Shown one piece after another: positions 33,284-42,364 of a DNA stretch of 64,000 nt. The notes beneath the pieces were generated by a model that was not told the DNA's origin, made no database searches, and saw only the letters and a list, made by a program, of their open reading frames with translations. The position numbers and the translations under genes are program-made. The DNA is from CBDBLK01 sp965215445 (GTDB lineage: Bacteria > Bdellovibrionota > Bacteriovoracia > Bacteriovoracales > Bacteriovoracaceae): NCBI GenBank assembly GCA_965215445.1, contig CBDCDT010000002.1, forward strand, positions 930,001 through 994,000, read 5' to 3'. Numbering within the stretch: the first letter of the stretch is position 1; every line of letters starts with the position of its first letter.

Positions 33284-34285
33284 ATGGGCGATTTACTAGA
33301 TGATTACACGCTGGAATTTGAAAAACCTGTTCGTAATCTGGAAAGGCAAATTGGGGAATTGTGTGAGCTTAAGGAAAGTCCCGGGGTCAATATTTCCCGT
33401 GAAATTAAGGCCTTACAGAAAAAAGTAGTGGCCTTAACCAAAGAAATTTATGGCAACCTCTCCCCTTGGGAGCGAGTTCAACTGGCCCGTCATCCCCAAA
33501 GGCCCCATTGTAGCAACTATATCCATCACGTTTTCAGCGATTTTCACGAGGTTTCCGGTGATCGCTGTTTTGCCAACGATTATGCTATCATCGCTGGTTT
33601 TGGTTATTTGGATGACCAAAAGGTTTGCGTGGTAGGTATCGAAAAAGGCCGTAAAACCAGGGACAAGGTTAAGCACAATTTTGGTATGCCCAGACCTGAA
33701 GGCTATCGTAAGGCCTTGCGCGTGATGAAGACCGCAGACCGTTTTAACATTCCTATCATCTCTTTGGTTGATACTCCTGGCGCCTATCCTGGTATGGGGG
33801 CCGAAGAGCGTGGCCAATCCTGCGCCATCGCTGAAAATTTGGCCGAAATGTTTGATTTGGAAACTCCTATAATGGCCTTGGTAATTGGAGAAGGTGGCTC
33901 TGGCGGTGCCTTGGGAATTGCCATTTCTGATAGGATTGTCATGATGGAATTTTCCATTTACTCGGTCATTTCACCGGAATCTTGTGCTTCGATTCTCTGG
34001 GCAGACCCCAAAAAGGCCGAGTTGGCGGCCAATGCTCTCCAATTAGGCCCTCATCGGGCCTTGGAACTGAATGCCATTGATGCCATCTTGCCAGAACCTC
34101 CCGGTGGTGCTCACCGTGATCCCGAGATGGCCTGCAAAATGGTTCAAAATTTTCTTATCAAGGAGCTTAAACTCCTGGCCAAGATCGACCCTGCAAAAAG
34201 ACTTGAAATGCGTTTTGAGAAATTTCGTAAGATGGGCAATAGTACAATTCATAACGTGGATGATACTCCAAGTGCGAAGACGTGA
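33284..34285 (+). CDS. accA: Acetyl-CoA carboxylase carboxyltransferase subunit alpha
   Basis: With AccD, transfers carboxyl from biotin-BCCP to acetyl-CoA, the first step of fatty-acid synthesis. I chose ATG 33284 (333 aa) because YTLEFEKPVRNLE then aligns with the family N-terminus. A TTG 33 bases upstream is possible. Motifs: RHPQRPHCSNYIHHVF, FGMPRPEGYRKALR, LVDTPGAYPGMGAEERGQS, VIGEGGSGGALGIAISD and YSVISPESCASILW. It is followed by gmk after 18 bases. accD is not in the window. Confidence 0.96.
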   Translation: MGDLLDDYTLEFEKPVRNLERQIGELCELKESPGVNISREIKALQKKVVALTKEIYGNLSPWERVQLARHPQRPHCSNYIHHVFSDFHEVSGDRCFANDYAIIAGFGYLDDQKVCVVGIEKGRKTRDKVKHNFGMPRPEGYRKALRVMKTADRFNIPIISLVDTPGAYPGMGAEERGQSCAIAENLAEMFDLETPIMALVIGEGGSGGALGIAISDRIVMMEFSIYSVISPESCASILWADPKKAELAANALQLGPHRALELNAIDAILPEPPGGAHRDPEMACKMVQNFLIKELKLLAKIDPAKRLEMRFEKFRKMGNSTIHNVDDTPSAKT

Positions 34286-34303
34286 TAGAATTTAGAAAAT
34301 TTG

Positions 34304-34873
34304 ATGGTAGCAAAAGGTAAAATTATCGTTGTTGTCGGGCCGAGTGGAACGGGGAAGTCTACTCTCGTCAACAGGCTCATGGATGAATTTAATCAACTTC
34401 GTTGGTCGGTGAGCTTTACAACCCGTTCTATTCGCAAAGGTGAGGTTGAGGGCAAACACTATTTTTTTGTTTCCAAAGAGGAATTTTTGGAAAAGAAAGA
34501 TCGTGGGGAGTTCATTGAATGGGCGGAAGTGCACGGAAATTTTTACGGAACATCCAAGGAATTTGTTATTTCTCAAATTGATCAAGGAATAGATTTGCTA
34601 TTTGATCTCGATGTTCAAGGATCGACTCAAATGAAAAAGGCCTTTGGAGATTTTGCCAAGGTGATCTATATTGCCCCTCCCAGCTTTGAAATATTGGAGC
34701 AGCGGCTAAGAGAGCGCAAAACAGAGTCGGACAAAACAATTAACTTGAGATTGAGAAATGCCCGCAGGGATTTACAGAGTAAGGATGATTTTGATCATTT
34801 AATTACCAATGATGATTTGGAAAAGGCCTTTTCTGCCCTCCAGCTTTGCGTAAAAAATATATTAGAGGAATAG
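34304..34873 (+). CDS. gmk: Guanylate kinase
   Basis: Phosphorylates GMP to GDP with ATP. 189 aa. P-loop GPSGTGKSTL near the start, SFTTRSIRKGEVEGKHYFF (GMP-binding Ser/Arg/Tyr/Glu region), EWAEVHGNFYGTS and LDVQGSTQMKK follow the family. I chose ATG 34304 rather than the adjacent TTG. Four bases separate its stop from the relA/spoT start, so GDP/GTP supply and (p)ppGpp metabolism are linked on one transcript, as in gmk-rpoZ-spoT operons, but rpoZ is absent. Confidence 0.96.
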   Translation: MVAKGKIIVVVGPSGTGKSTLVNRLMDEFNQLRWSVSFTTRSIRKGEVEGKHYFFVSKEEFLEKKDRGEFIEWAEVHGNFYGTSKEFVISQIDQGIDLLFDLDVQGSTQMKKAFGDFAKVIYIAPPSFEILEQRLRERKTESDKTINLRLRNARRDLQSKDDFDHLITNDDLEKAFSALQLCVKNILEE

Positions 34874-34877
34874 TTTC

Positions 34878-37061
34878 TTGTTTAAATCTTTGGATTTTTC
34901 ACACGAACGAAATCTTGGAATTGATGAGCTTGTTCGCAGAGTTGAAACCTATTTTCCAGAGGCGGATTTTGAGCTTTTAAGAAGCGCTTTTGATTTTGCG
35001 GCAAAAGTTCACGACGGGCAAAAGCGTTTTTCTGGGGAAGATTATATTATTCACCCCCTCAACGTTTCGGCCACCCTGATCAAATTGAGAATGGATTTGG
35101 AAAGCATTGTCGCTGGCCTGCTACACGATGTAGTAGAGGATTGTGGGGTGCTTCCCGAAGAATTGGAAAAAAAATTTGGGAAAGATATTTCCGATTTGGT
35201 GATAAGTTTAACCAAAATTTCAAAGATCAAATTTAGAACGCAAGAGGAAAGTCAGGCAGAAAATTTTCGCAATATGATCGTTGCCATGGCCAAGGATATA
35301 AGAGTCATCATTATCAAGCTTGCAGATCGGATGCACAATATGCGGACTCTTCAATATATTTCTGTTGAAAGGCAGAAAAAAGTTGCTCGGGAAACTTTGG
35401 ATATTTATGTGCCTTTAGCTGGCCGTCTGGGGATTAATTCTGTCAAGTCTGGACTTGAAAATCTTTGTTTGCGGTTTTTGCATCCTGATATTTACTATAG
35501 ATTATCTGAGAAGATGGAGTTGAAGAGGGCGTCCAAGGACTCCTATATCAAAGAAACTTTTGAAATTGTTCAAGAAAAACTTATGGAATTTGGCCTTAAA
35601 ACTGAAATCAAGGGAAGACTCAAACACCTTTATTCCGTCTATAAAAAAATGCAATTGAGAGGGGTTGATTTCGATCAAGTTCAAGATATTTTGGCATTTA
35701 GAATTATTACACAAAATATTACCGAGTGTTATAAAACGCTCGGTATTATCCACTCTTCATTTACACCTATTCCCGGGAGGTTTAAGGACTATATAGCTAT
35801 TGCCAAAGTTAACGGCTATCAATCGCTGCATACTACAGTCATTGGCCCCAAGGCCGAGCGTATAGAGATTCAAATACGGACTCAGGAGATGGACGAGGTT
35901 GCTGAAACTGGTGTGGCGGCCCATTGGCGTTATAAAGAAGGGATTCATTCTGGAAAGGCCAAACTGGATTGGATTGAACAGCTTTTAGAATTTAATAAAG
36001 ACGTTAAATCCAATTCTGAATTTATGAAAATGATTAAAAATGATTTGTATACAGGGGAGATTTTTGTTTTTACTCCAATGGGCGACATTCGAGAACTTTG
36101 TTATGGAGCAACTCCTTTGGATTTTGCTTATTCTGTTCACACCGAAATTGGCAATAAAACAGTAGGGGCAAAAGTTAATGGTCGAATCGTTCCTCTTCGC
36201 CATAGCTTGAAATCGGGAGATACTGTTGAAATATTAACTTCGGAAAATCAAACGCCTTCTAAAAACTGGCTTAATATTATTAAAAGTTCTCGGGCCAATA
36301 CCAGAATTAAGCAATGGCTTCAAAAAACAGAGCGAGATAAGAATCGGGAACTTGGGCATAGTATTCTTGAAAAGACATTGCATCTTTATAAAACCAATAT
36401 TTCCAGTGTGAAAAAAAAGGATGGGTTGGACAGCATTTGGAGACATTTAAAATTGTCCAGTTATAACGATTTGTTGATACAAATTGGAGCGGGAAAAATA
36501 ACTCCAGAAGACATAATAAAAAGTGCGCCCTTCCTCAATTTGGAAGAAAATGAAAAAGAAAAGTTGGAGGAAGTCAACACTTATTCAAAATACCTCAACA
36601 AAACAGCGTTGAAAAAGGTTCATAGAGATAATGCGGTTATTGTTGATGGCAATAGTGACATCTCCATGAAAATGGCCAAATGTTGTGGCCCTATTCCCGG
36701 TGACCCGATTGTTGGATATATTACTCGTGGACGTGGAGTTACAGTTCATACGACTATTTGCAATAGGATTGATCAAGGAGATACATCGAGAATTGTTCAC
36801 GTTGAATGGAATGAAGAATTTAAATTTAAGCACCCTGTAAGTGTTAAAGTCGTTACTCACGACAGACCAGGTATTCTTTCACAGATTTCACAAATTATTA
36901 ATGAAACAGGTATTAACATTCGTTCTGCTTCTGCCAAATCCTTGCTTGATAAAAAGGGCCTTTTTATTTTTGAAGTTGAGGTCAGAGATTATTCAGAGCT
37001 TCTCAAAATGATTTCTTTTGTAGAAGCGGCAGAAGAAGTTATTTCTGTTCACAGGATTTAA
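34878..37061 (+). CDS. spoT: Bifunctional (p)ppGpp synthetase/hydrolase (RelA/SpoT)
   Basis: 727-aa long RSH enzyme that makes and breaks the stringent-response alarmone. The N-terminal hydrolase has GEDYIIHPLNVS, LLHDVVEDCG (the HD metal site) and LADRMHNMRTL. The synthetase has PIPGRFKDYIAIAKVNGYQ, SLHTTV and EIQIRTQEMDEVAETGVAAHW. TGS (EIFVFTPMGDIRELCYGATP), a zinc-finger-like CCGPIPGDPIVGYITRGRG and a C-terminal ACT domain (THDRPGILSQISQIINETG) complete it. Both catalytic halves look intact. TTG start. The stop shares TTAA with the convergent YdcF-like gene. Confidence 0.96.
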   Translation: MFKSLDFSHERNLGIDELVRRVETYFPEADFELLRSAFDFAAKVHDGQKRFSGEDYIIHPLNVSATLIKLRMDLESIVAGLLHDVVEDCGVLPEELEKKFGKDISDLVISLTKISKIKFRTQEESQAENFRNMIVAMAKDIRVIIIKLADRMHNMRTLQYISVERQKKVARETLDIYVPLAGRLGINSVKSGLENLCLRFLHPDIYYRLSEKMELKRASKDSYIKETFEIVQEKLMEFGLKTEIKGRLKHLYSVYKKMQLRGVDFDQVQDILAFRIITQNITECYKTLGIIHSSFTPIPGRFKDYIAIAKVNGYQSLHTTVIGPKAERIEIQIRTQEMDEVAETGVAAHWRYKEGIHSGKAKLDWIEQLLEFNKDVKSNSEFMKMIKNDLYTGEIFVFTPMGDIRELCYGATPLDFAYSVHTEIGNKTVGAKVNGRIVPLRHSLKSGDTVEILTSENQTPSKNWLNIIKSSRANTRIKQWLQKTERDKNRELGHSILEKTLHLYKTNISSVKKKDGLDSIWRHLKLSSYNDLLIQIGAGKITPEDIIKSAPFLNLEENEKEKLEEVNTYSKYLNKTALKKVHRDNAVIVDGNSDISMKMAKCCGPIPGDPIVGYITRGRGVTVHTTICNRIDQGDTSRIVHVEWNEEFKFKHPVSVKVVTHDRPGILSQISQIINETGINIRSASAKSLLDKKGLFIFEVEVRDYSELLKMISFVEAAEEVISVHRI

Positions 37062-37711
37062 ACCGATTCTGAATCAACGTCCCAAATGGCCAAAAATCCT
37101 AGAGTGCGGAGCCATTTATAAACTTCTTTGTAGAGAATTTTCAAATTCCTCTTTTCAGAGTAATCAGAAGTGACACTTTCATAATAAAATTCGTATTGAT
37201 TGAGATTGTTTTTGGTAATATGGTTTATGATGGTTTTAATTCTAAGAATATGATAATCATGACTAACAATCATAATCCTTTTAAATCCAGGTGATTTTTG
37301 TAAATGCCTTACTGTGAAGATGGCATTTTCCACGGTATTGCGTGCCAGATAATCTATTTCCAATAGATTGGGGTCTAATTCGTTGTTTATTTGTAAAGGA
37401 GTAATCAAGGTGGTAACAGAATTTTCAGAGTTGACTCCCGTGATAAAAATATGATTTTGTTTAAAACGTTTGGCCTGCTCAATGGCGTGGGGTATTCGTC
37501 CTTGGGCGCCGGTAAAAACTACGATGAGGTCGGGACGGGACTGATAAAAGGCCTCTGTTGTTCTTTGGTTTTCTTTTCGCCCCGCCAGTATAAAAAAATA
37601 ACCACTAATCAAATACAGAAAAAAAATTCCAAAGACCAATATGCCAATGCCTTTGAGGTAGCGCAGCATGCGTGTTTTTCGAGTTTCAAATATGTATTTG
37701 GATCTAAACAT
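37058..37711 (-). CDS. YdcF/SanA-like DUF218 membrane protein
   Basis: 217 aa. One N-terminal membrane segment (YLKGIGILVFGIFFLYLISGYFFILAG) precedes a DUF218 domain: DLIVVFTGAQGRIPHAIEQA, HIFITGVNSENS, EIDYLARNTVENAIFTV and MIVSHDYHILRI. YdcF/SanA/ElyC proteins are linked to envelope integrity and peptidoglycan or lipid-carrier metabolism, but their reaction is not established. The start overlaps the ridA stop (TAATG), so it belongs to the maeB-ridA transcript. Confidence 0.88.
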   Translation of the reverse strand: MFRSKYIFETRKTRMLRYLKGIGILVFGIFFLYLISGYFFILAGRKENQRTTEAFYQSRPDLIVVFTGAQGRIPHAIEQAKRFKQNHIFITGVNSENSVTTLITPLQINNELDPNLLEIDYLARNTVENAIFTVRHLQKSPGFKRIMIVSHDYHILRIKTIINHITKNNLNQYEFYYESVTSDYSEKRNLKILYKEVYKWLRTLGFLAIWDVDSESV

Positions 37712-38088
37712 TATTTTCCAGCGAGAACTTCAATCTCTACTAGCGCTCCTTTGGGAAGCGCAGGGACTTCGACACAACTTCTGGCGGGATAGGGTTTTTC
37801 AAAATATTGAACGTAGGACTCACTCACTTTTTCAAAATATCTAAGGTCAGTGAGAAAAACAGTAGTCTTAATAATATTTTCTCGCTTTAAATTTTGGGAT
37901 TCAAGAATGGCATCAATATTTTTTAAAATCTGTTCAAGTTGTAGCTCAAAACCAACTTTAAGTTGATTATCTTGAGGAGAAATCCCAATTTGTCCTGAAA
38001 AGTAGAGTACGTCATTATATTCAACACATTGGGAGTAAGCACCTACACTGGAGGGAGCTTTGTCAGTCGAAATAATTTTTTTCTTCAT
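37711..38088 (-). CDS. ridA: RidA family reactive-intermediate deaminase
   Basis: A 125-aa YjgF/YER057c/UK114 family protein, trimeric, hydrolysing reactive enamine/imine intermediates released by PLP enzymes. Landmarks: APSSVGAYSQCVEYND, YFSGQIGISPQDN, LEQILKNIDAIL, TTVFLTDLRYFEKVSESYVQYF and the arginine-containing PARSCVEVPALPKGALVEIE. AAAGGA precedes the ATG. It lies 11 bases downstream of maeB. Confidence 0.94.
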   Translation of the reverse strand: MKKKIISTDKAPSSVGAYSQCVEYNDVLYFSGQIGISPQDNQLKVGFELQLEQILKNIDAILESQNLKRENIIKTTVFLTDLRYFEKVSESYVQYFEKPYPARSCVEVPALPKGALVEIEVLAGK

Positions 38089-38099
38089 AAAAGTTTCCT

Positions 38100-40415
38100 T
38101 TAGATTTTTTTGTGGTTAATCGCCTCTTCTTCCGAAAGAAGTGCGGTAAGGTTGCAAATATTGACAACTTCTTTAACAGTGGCAGTTCTTTGAATGATGT
38201 TAACAGTGGCCTTCATGGGAACCAAAATGGGGCCAATCGCCGAAGCGTCAGAAAGCTGACCTAAAAGTTTATAAGAAATATTGGCCGAATTAAGTTCGGG
38301 AAAAATCAAAATGTCTGTTGGCCCAGTAAGAGTTGAAAAGTCAAAAAGTTGCCCCAAAATTTGCTTATTGACTGCAACATCGGCCTGCATTTCACCATCA
38401 ACGATAAGATTGGGATACTTGGACTTGATGATTTTAACGGCATGTTTGACTTTTCTTGGCCCTTCACCTTTTCCAGAGCCAAAGTTGGCATAGCTTAAAA
38501 AGGAAATGCAGGGTTCGCGACCCATAAGATGGCGGAAAAGTTCGGCCGTATTTTCAGCAATTTGTGACAATTCTTCAGCACTGGGATTTATTTGCACAGT
38601 ACAATCGGCAAGAAAAAGAATACGGTTTTTGAAAACTAAAATATAGATACCAGCAGCACGGTTTTTTTCCCGTGTACCGACTACACTCATAATCGGAACC
38701 AAACAAGAGGCATAATCCAAAGTTGGGCCGGCAATAAATGTATCGGCCAGGTTATTGCGAACCATCATGGAACCAAAATAATTTGCTTGGGCCATTTTTT
38801 CTTCCGCATGATGAATGGAAATACCGTTTCTTTGTCGCAATTCTGTAAACTGCATATAAAACTCTTTAAAATATTTGGATTCTACAGGATTGATAATTTC
38901 CAGATTTTTGAGGTTATCAAGGCCCAATTCATCCATTTTAGAGAGAATCCTTTTGGGTTCACCCAACAAAATAGGCCTAATTCTCTCTTCGTCTTGAATG
39001 ATTTTAACTGCATTTAAAATTCTGGTATTCCATCCTTCTGCAAAAATCATGCGGTTTTTGCACTTTTTCCTTCTGACATGGACTTGGAGTCGATCTCTTA
39101 GCTTTTTCATAAAATTAGCTGTTGTTCCCAGTGAGTTTGCCAAGTGAGCAGTATATTCTTTAAAATCTTGAATTTGAATTCTGGCCACCTTTGTATCCAT
39201 CGCCGCTTTGGCAACGGCCGGTGCGACACTGGTGAGGATACGACTGTCAAAAGGTTTGGGAATAATATATTGAGGGCCAAAGGAGAAATCTTCATTTGCG
39301 TAGGCAAGCCGAACTTCTTCGGGAACTTCCTTTTTTGTCAAATCGGCTAATGCCTTTACTGCCGCAATTTTCATCTCGGAATTGATTTTTTTTGCCCTGA
39401 CGTCGAGAGCACCTCGAAAAATGAAAGGAAAGCCGAGGACATTATTGACCTGATTGGGGAAATCACTTCTTCCCGTGGCAACTATGGCGTCATCTCGAAC
39501 TTCTGCAACTTCGTTGGGAAGAATCTCGGGGTCTGGATTGGCCATGGCAAAAATAATGGGTTTTGAGGCCATGCTTTTAACCATTTCTTGAGAAAGTAGA
39601 CCCTTGGCAGAAACTCCCATAAAAGCATCAGCACCCTTCATTGCCTCGGTCAGGGTGCGCATTTTGGTTTTAACAGCAAACTCTTGTTTGTGTTTATTCA
39701 TCCCTTGCTTTCGACCATCGTAAATGACTCCTTTGGAATCACACATAATGAGATTTTCCCGTTTTAGGCCCATCTCAATGAATAGCTTGGCACAGGCAAT
39801 GGCGGCAGCACCTGCTCCAGAAAAAACGACTTTTGTATTTTTGATTTTTCGCTTGGTTAACTCTAAAGAATTGAGGAAACCGGCGGCGGCTATAATGGCG
39901 GTTCCGTGTTGGTCATCGTGAAAAACAGGTATGTTCATTTTTTCAATGAGTTGGGCCTCAATTTCAAAACATTCAGGGGCCTTGATGTCTTCGAGATTGA
40001 TTCCCCCAAAAGTCGGTTCGAGGCCGCTTATGACTCGAATCATGCCTTCAACGGTTTCTTCTTTAACTTCGATGTCAAAAACGTCAATGTCGGCAAATCT
40101 TTTGAAAAGAACTCCTTTCCCTTCCATAACAGGCTTACCTGCCTCTGGGCCGATGGAACCAAGACCGAGAACGGCAGTGCCGTTGGAAACGACTGCTACC
40201 AAATTTCCTTTTGCGGTATATTTGAACACATCGTCAGGATTTTTAGCTATTTCCAGGCAGGGGTAGGCGACTCCCGGGCTATAGGCCTTGGCCAAATCAA
40301 ATGAGCTTAAAGTTGGTTTGGTTGGTCGGATTTCTATTTTTCCAGGCCTTCCTAGAGAATGGTAATCGAGGGCCTCTTTGCGGTTTCGTTCTCGCTTTTT
40401 ATCATTTTCGTCCAT
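38100..40415 (-). CDS. maeB: NADP-dependent malic enzyme (MaeB type, with phosphotransacetylase-like domain)
   Basis: Converts malate to pyruvate and CO2 with NADP. 771 aa from ATG 40415, which has AGAGGA upstream. An in-frame start 63 bases further up adds unrelated residues. Malic-enzyme domain, about residues 1-420: AYSPGVAYPCLEI, DIDVFDIEV, FHDDQHGTAIIAAAGFLNSL, VVFSGAGAAAIACAK and IFAMANPDPEI. The C-terminal half (about 430-755) is PTA-like, RMIFAEGWNTRIL through TGPTDILIFPELNSANISYKLL, usually a regulatory acetyl-CoA-sensing domain. The symporter gene lies 59 bases upstream on the same strand. Confidence 0.95.
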   Translation of the reverse strand: MDENDKKRERNRKEALDYHSLGRPGKIEIRPTKPTLSSFDLAKAYSPGVAYPCLEIAKNPDDVFKYTAKGNLVAVVSNGTAVLGLGSIGPEAGKPVMEGKGVLFKRFADIDVFDIEVKEETVEGMIRVISGLEPTFGGINLEDIKAPECFEIEAQLIEKMNIPVFHDDQHGTAIIAAAGFLNSLELTKRKIKNTKVVFSGAGAAAIACAKLFIEMGLKRENLIMCDSKGVIYDGRKQGMNKHKQEFAVKTKMRTLTEAMKGADAFMGVSAKGLLSQEMVKSMASKPIIFAMANPDPEILPNEVAEVRDDAIVATGRSDFPNQVNNVLGFPFIFRGALDVRAKKINSEMKIAAVKALADLTKKEVPEEVRLAYANEDFSFGPQYIIPKPFDSRILTSVAPAVAKAAMDTKVARIQIQDFKEYTAHLANSLGTTANFMKKLRDRLQVHVRRKKCKNRMIFAEGWNTRILNAVKIIQDEERIRPILLGEPKRILSKMDELGLDNLKNLEIINPVESKYFKEFYMQFTELRQRNGISIHHAEEKMAQANYFGSMMVRNNLADTFIAGPTLDYASCLVPIMSVVGTREKNRAAGIYILVFKNRILFLADCTVQINPSAEELSQIAENTAELFRHLMGREPCISFLSYANFGSGKGEGPRKVKHAVKIIKSKYPNLIVDGEMQADVAVNKQILGQLFDFSTLTGPTDILIFPELNSANISYKLLGQLSDASAIGPILVPMKATVNIIQRTATVKEVVNICNLTALLSEEEAINHKKI

Positions 40416-40474
40416 TTTTGTTTTCCTCTGGTTTAAAGTTATAAAAATCTTTTCATAGAATAACTGAAACTGAT

Positions 40475-41893
40475 TCAATCGCCGAGCTTTTTTAGTGATG
40501 CAAGAAGAAGTCCTATTGTTGTCGCAATCATACCAATATACAGTTCATCCCAATCTATTCCTGTATATCGCCAAAGAGAAATTGCAACGACTCCCAGTAA
40601 ACAACTAAAAACAAATTGTTTGTCTCCAATTCGGCCAGGAAAAAGGTAGCCATAAAGTACGGGTAAAAGCAAGCAGGCAGCGCTGTAAGAACCCAAAGTT
40701 TTCCACACCTTTTGAATGTCGCCTTCAAAAAAGATGCCTATAATAACGCTCAGTAATGCTACTGTAATAACTCCTCCATGGTGCAGAGTAATGAGGCCTC
40801 TCCATTTGCGAGGGGCCAAGTCGTAGGAAAGAGTAGTACCTGCCAAAAAGAGATAAGAATCCAGAGTCGATAAAATAGTTGCCAGGATACCTGCCAAAAC
40901 AAGGCCTCTCATTCCCGAGGGCAAAAGTTGAAGTGCATAAACCAGATAAGCATTTTCAGAATTTGCTTCGGGGATGACCGCCCTGGCATACATGGCACCA
41001 AAAGTTGTACAAATATCAAACCCAAGCCAAATGAAAGTGGCGATGAGAATACCCTTTTTAGCGGTTTGAGTTGATTGGGCAGCAAAGCAGCGTTGATAGA
41101 AATTGGGATCAACCAAGGTCGAAAGAGCGATAAATCCCCAAGCGAAGGTAGTTGATAGACCTACTCCCCCATCAAGTTTCCAGTAGTGGTCAGGCAGTTG
41201 AATTTTTAAAAAACCGAGTCCACCAAACTGCCAGATTGAGAGAAACAGCACTAAAAAAACCGATAAACACATTAGAGGAAATTGGATGAGGTCAGAAAAA
41301 ACGACTCCGCGTAATCCACCCCTGATAGAGTAAAGGATTGCAAAACTCACGCCTAAAAGCATCGACAAAATAAAGGGGAGATCAAATAAACTTTGTATAA
41401 AAAGGCCTAAACTTATGACGTAAGTAATGGGCAGCAGATTAAAGAAGTTAAAAATACCACTTAAAAAGGCCGATCGAGGGCCAAACATTTTAGCTATAAG
41501 ATCGGGTAAGGTGACCGCCCTATAAGCGGCAATTTTGGTGACAATAAAAAAAGCAAAAATGAGGTAGGCCACATACCAAAAAACTCCCTGAGTAATAAAA
41601 TTGTAAATACCTTTTTCAAAGGCAATTTTGGTCACTCCAAAAATACCCCCATACCAAGTCGCCACCAATGTGGCCACAAACATGGGCAAGGTAAGTTGTC
41701 GTCCCATAAGCATGAAATCAATCCAATGGAAATTTTTTTGTGTTAGGTGTGTGGAAAGCTTTCGTTTTTGAAATTCTCCATAAATGACGGCCAGAAAAGT
41801 TATCAATAAAACGAGAAAAAAAACGACCCAATCGGCAGGTGAAAGGGCCTCTTTGGGGTGAAGAGAAGATTGAAAAGATATATCGCTTTGCAT
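40475..41893 (-). CDS. Sodium:solute symporter family protein
   Basis: About 472 aa with roughly 13 membrane segments of the SSS (SLC5) family, for example FFLVLLITFLAVIYGEF, FIALSTLVDPNFYQRCFAA (the helix-7 region typical of the family) and GMRGLVLAGILATILSTLDSYL (the Na+-site helix with Ser-Thr-Leu-Asp-Ser). ATG 41893 has AGGG 8 bases upstream and is preferred over an ATG 15 bases earlier. The substrate cannot be read. Its position before maeB could hint at an organic acid, but that is weak inference. Confidence 0.88.
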   Translation of the reverse strand: MQSDISFQSSLHPKEALSPADWVVFFLVLLITFLAVIYGEFQKRKLSTHLTQKNFHWIDFMLMGRQLTLPMFVATLVATWYGGIFGVTKIAFEKGIYNFITQGVFWYVAYLIFAFFIVTKIAAYRAVTLPDLIAKMFGPRSAFLSGIFNFFNLLPITYVISLGLFIQSLFDLPFILSMLLGVSFAILYSIRGGLRGVVFSDLIQFPLMCLSVFLVLFLSIWQFGGLGFLKIQLPDHYWKLDGGVGLSTTFAWGFIALSTLVDPNFYQRCFAAQSTQTAKKGILIATFIWLGFDICTTFGAMYARAVIPEANSENAYLVYALQLLPSGMRGLVLAGILATILSTLDSYLFLAGTTLSYDLAPRKWRGLITLHHGGVITVALLSVIIGIFFEGDIQKVWKTLGSYSAACLLLPVLYGYLFPGRIGDKQFVFSCLLGVVAISLWRYTGIDWDELYIGMIATTIGLLLASLKKLGD

Positions 41894-41971
41894 TATTTTG
41901 CCCTGCATGGTCTGCCAAATCTCTGTTGGCCTCTATTTTTGCTTCTTTAAAGTGGCCTTTGTGAAGGAAAA

Positions 41972-41992
41972 AGTATGAAAAATTTTCATACT
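41972..41992. promoter_or_regulatory. 21-bp perfect dyad upstream of the symporter gene
   Basis: AGTATGAAAA-A-TTTTCATACT is a perfect 10+1+10 inverted repeat, the longest perfect dyad I noticed in a non-coding stretch here. It lies 79 bases upstream of the symporter start and 117 bases upstream of the divergent 42110 gene. This size and symmetry suit binding of a dimeric repressor or activator, and control of the symporter-maeB transcript is the simplest guess. Confidence 0.5.
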
Positions 41993-42045
41993 AAAGGGCC
42001 AACCCCTTGAAATTAGTTTGTGCGGTGTGAAATAATGTTTGATTT

Positions 42046-42075
42046 TTGACACTATGATGATAAATTAAAGATATT
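42046..42075 (+). promoter_or_regulatory. Likely sigma-70 promoter for the 80-aa gene
   Basis: TTGACA (42046-42051) is a consensus -35 hexamer. After 18 bases comes GATATT (42070-42075), four of six matches to the -10 consensus. Transcription would start near 42083, giving a short leader with GGAGG before ATG 42110. Confidence 0.5.
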
Positions 42076-42109
42076 TTAGCGCACACCCTAACCTATTTTG
42101 GAGGATGAT

Positions 42110-42352
42110 ATGTTAAGTCAATTCCGTTTGGAAAGTAGAGAAGAAAAGTTGACCCACCTCCAGAGCTTGGAGAAAATCCCCAGCATCAACCCCAGGCCAT
42201 ACTCTGAGTCGGCAAATTATCAGCGTTTAGATTATATTTCCCACCAGGTTTATGGTTCTGGTTTTGTTGAGGAAATTATTGATCGCAAAACGATAAAAGT
42301 TTTCTTTCGCGAAGGCCCAAAAACTCTGAAGCAAAGGCAGTATACTAACTAG
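42110..42352 (+). CDS. Small protein with UvrD/PcrA-tail-like segment
   Basis: 80 aa from ATG 42110, with GGAGG 6 bases upstream. The C-terminal half, ISHQVYGSGFVEEIIDR with KTIKVFFREGPKTL, resembles the 'v.H..fG.G.V......kv.V.F..gg.k.l' Tudor-like tail found at the ends of PcrA/UvrD helicases and in some stand-alone proteins that touch RNA polymerase. The similarity is short, so function is not assigned. It is followed 12 bases later by the canonical metG. Confidence 0.6.
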   Translation: MLSQFRLESREEKLTHLQSLEKIPSINPRPYSESANYQRLDYISHQVYGSGFVEEIIDRKTIKVFFREGPKTLKQRQYTN

Positions 42353-42364
42353 ATCATTTGCATT

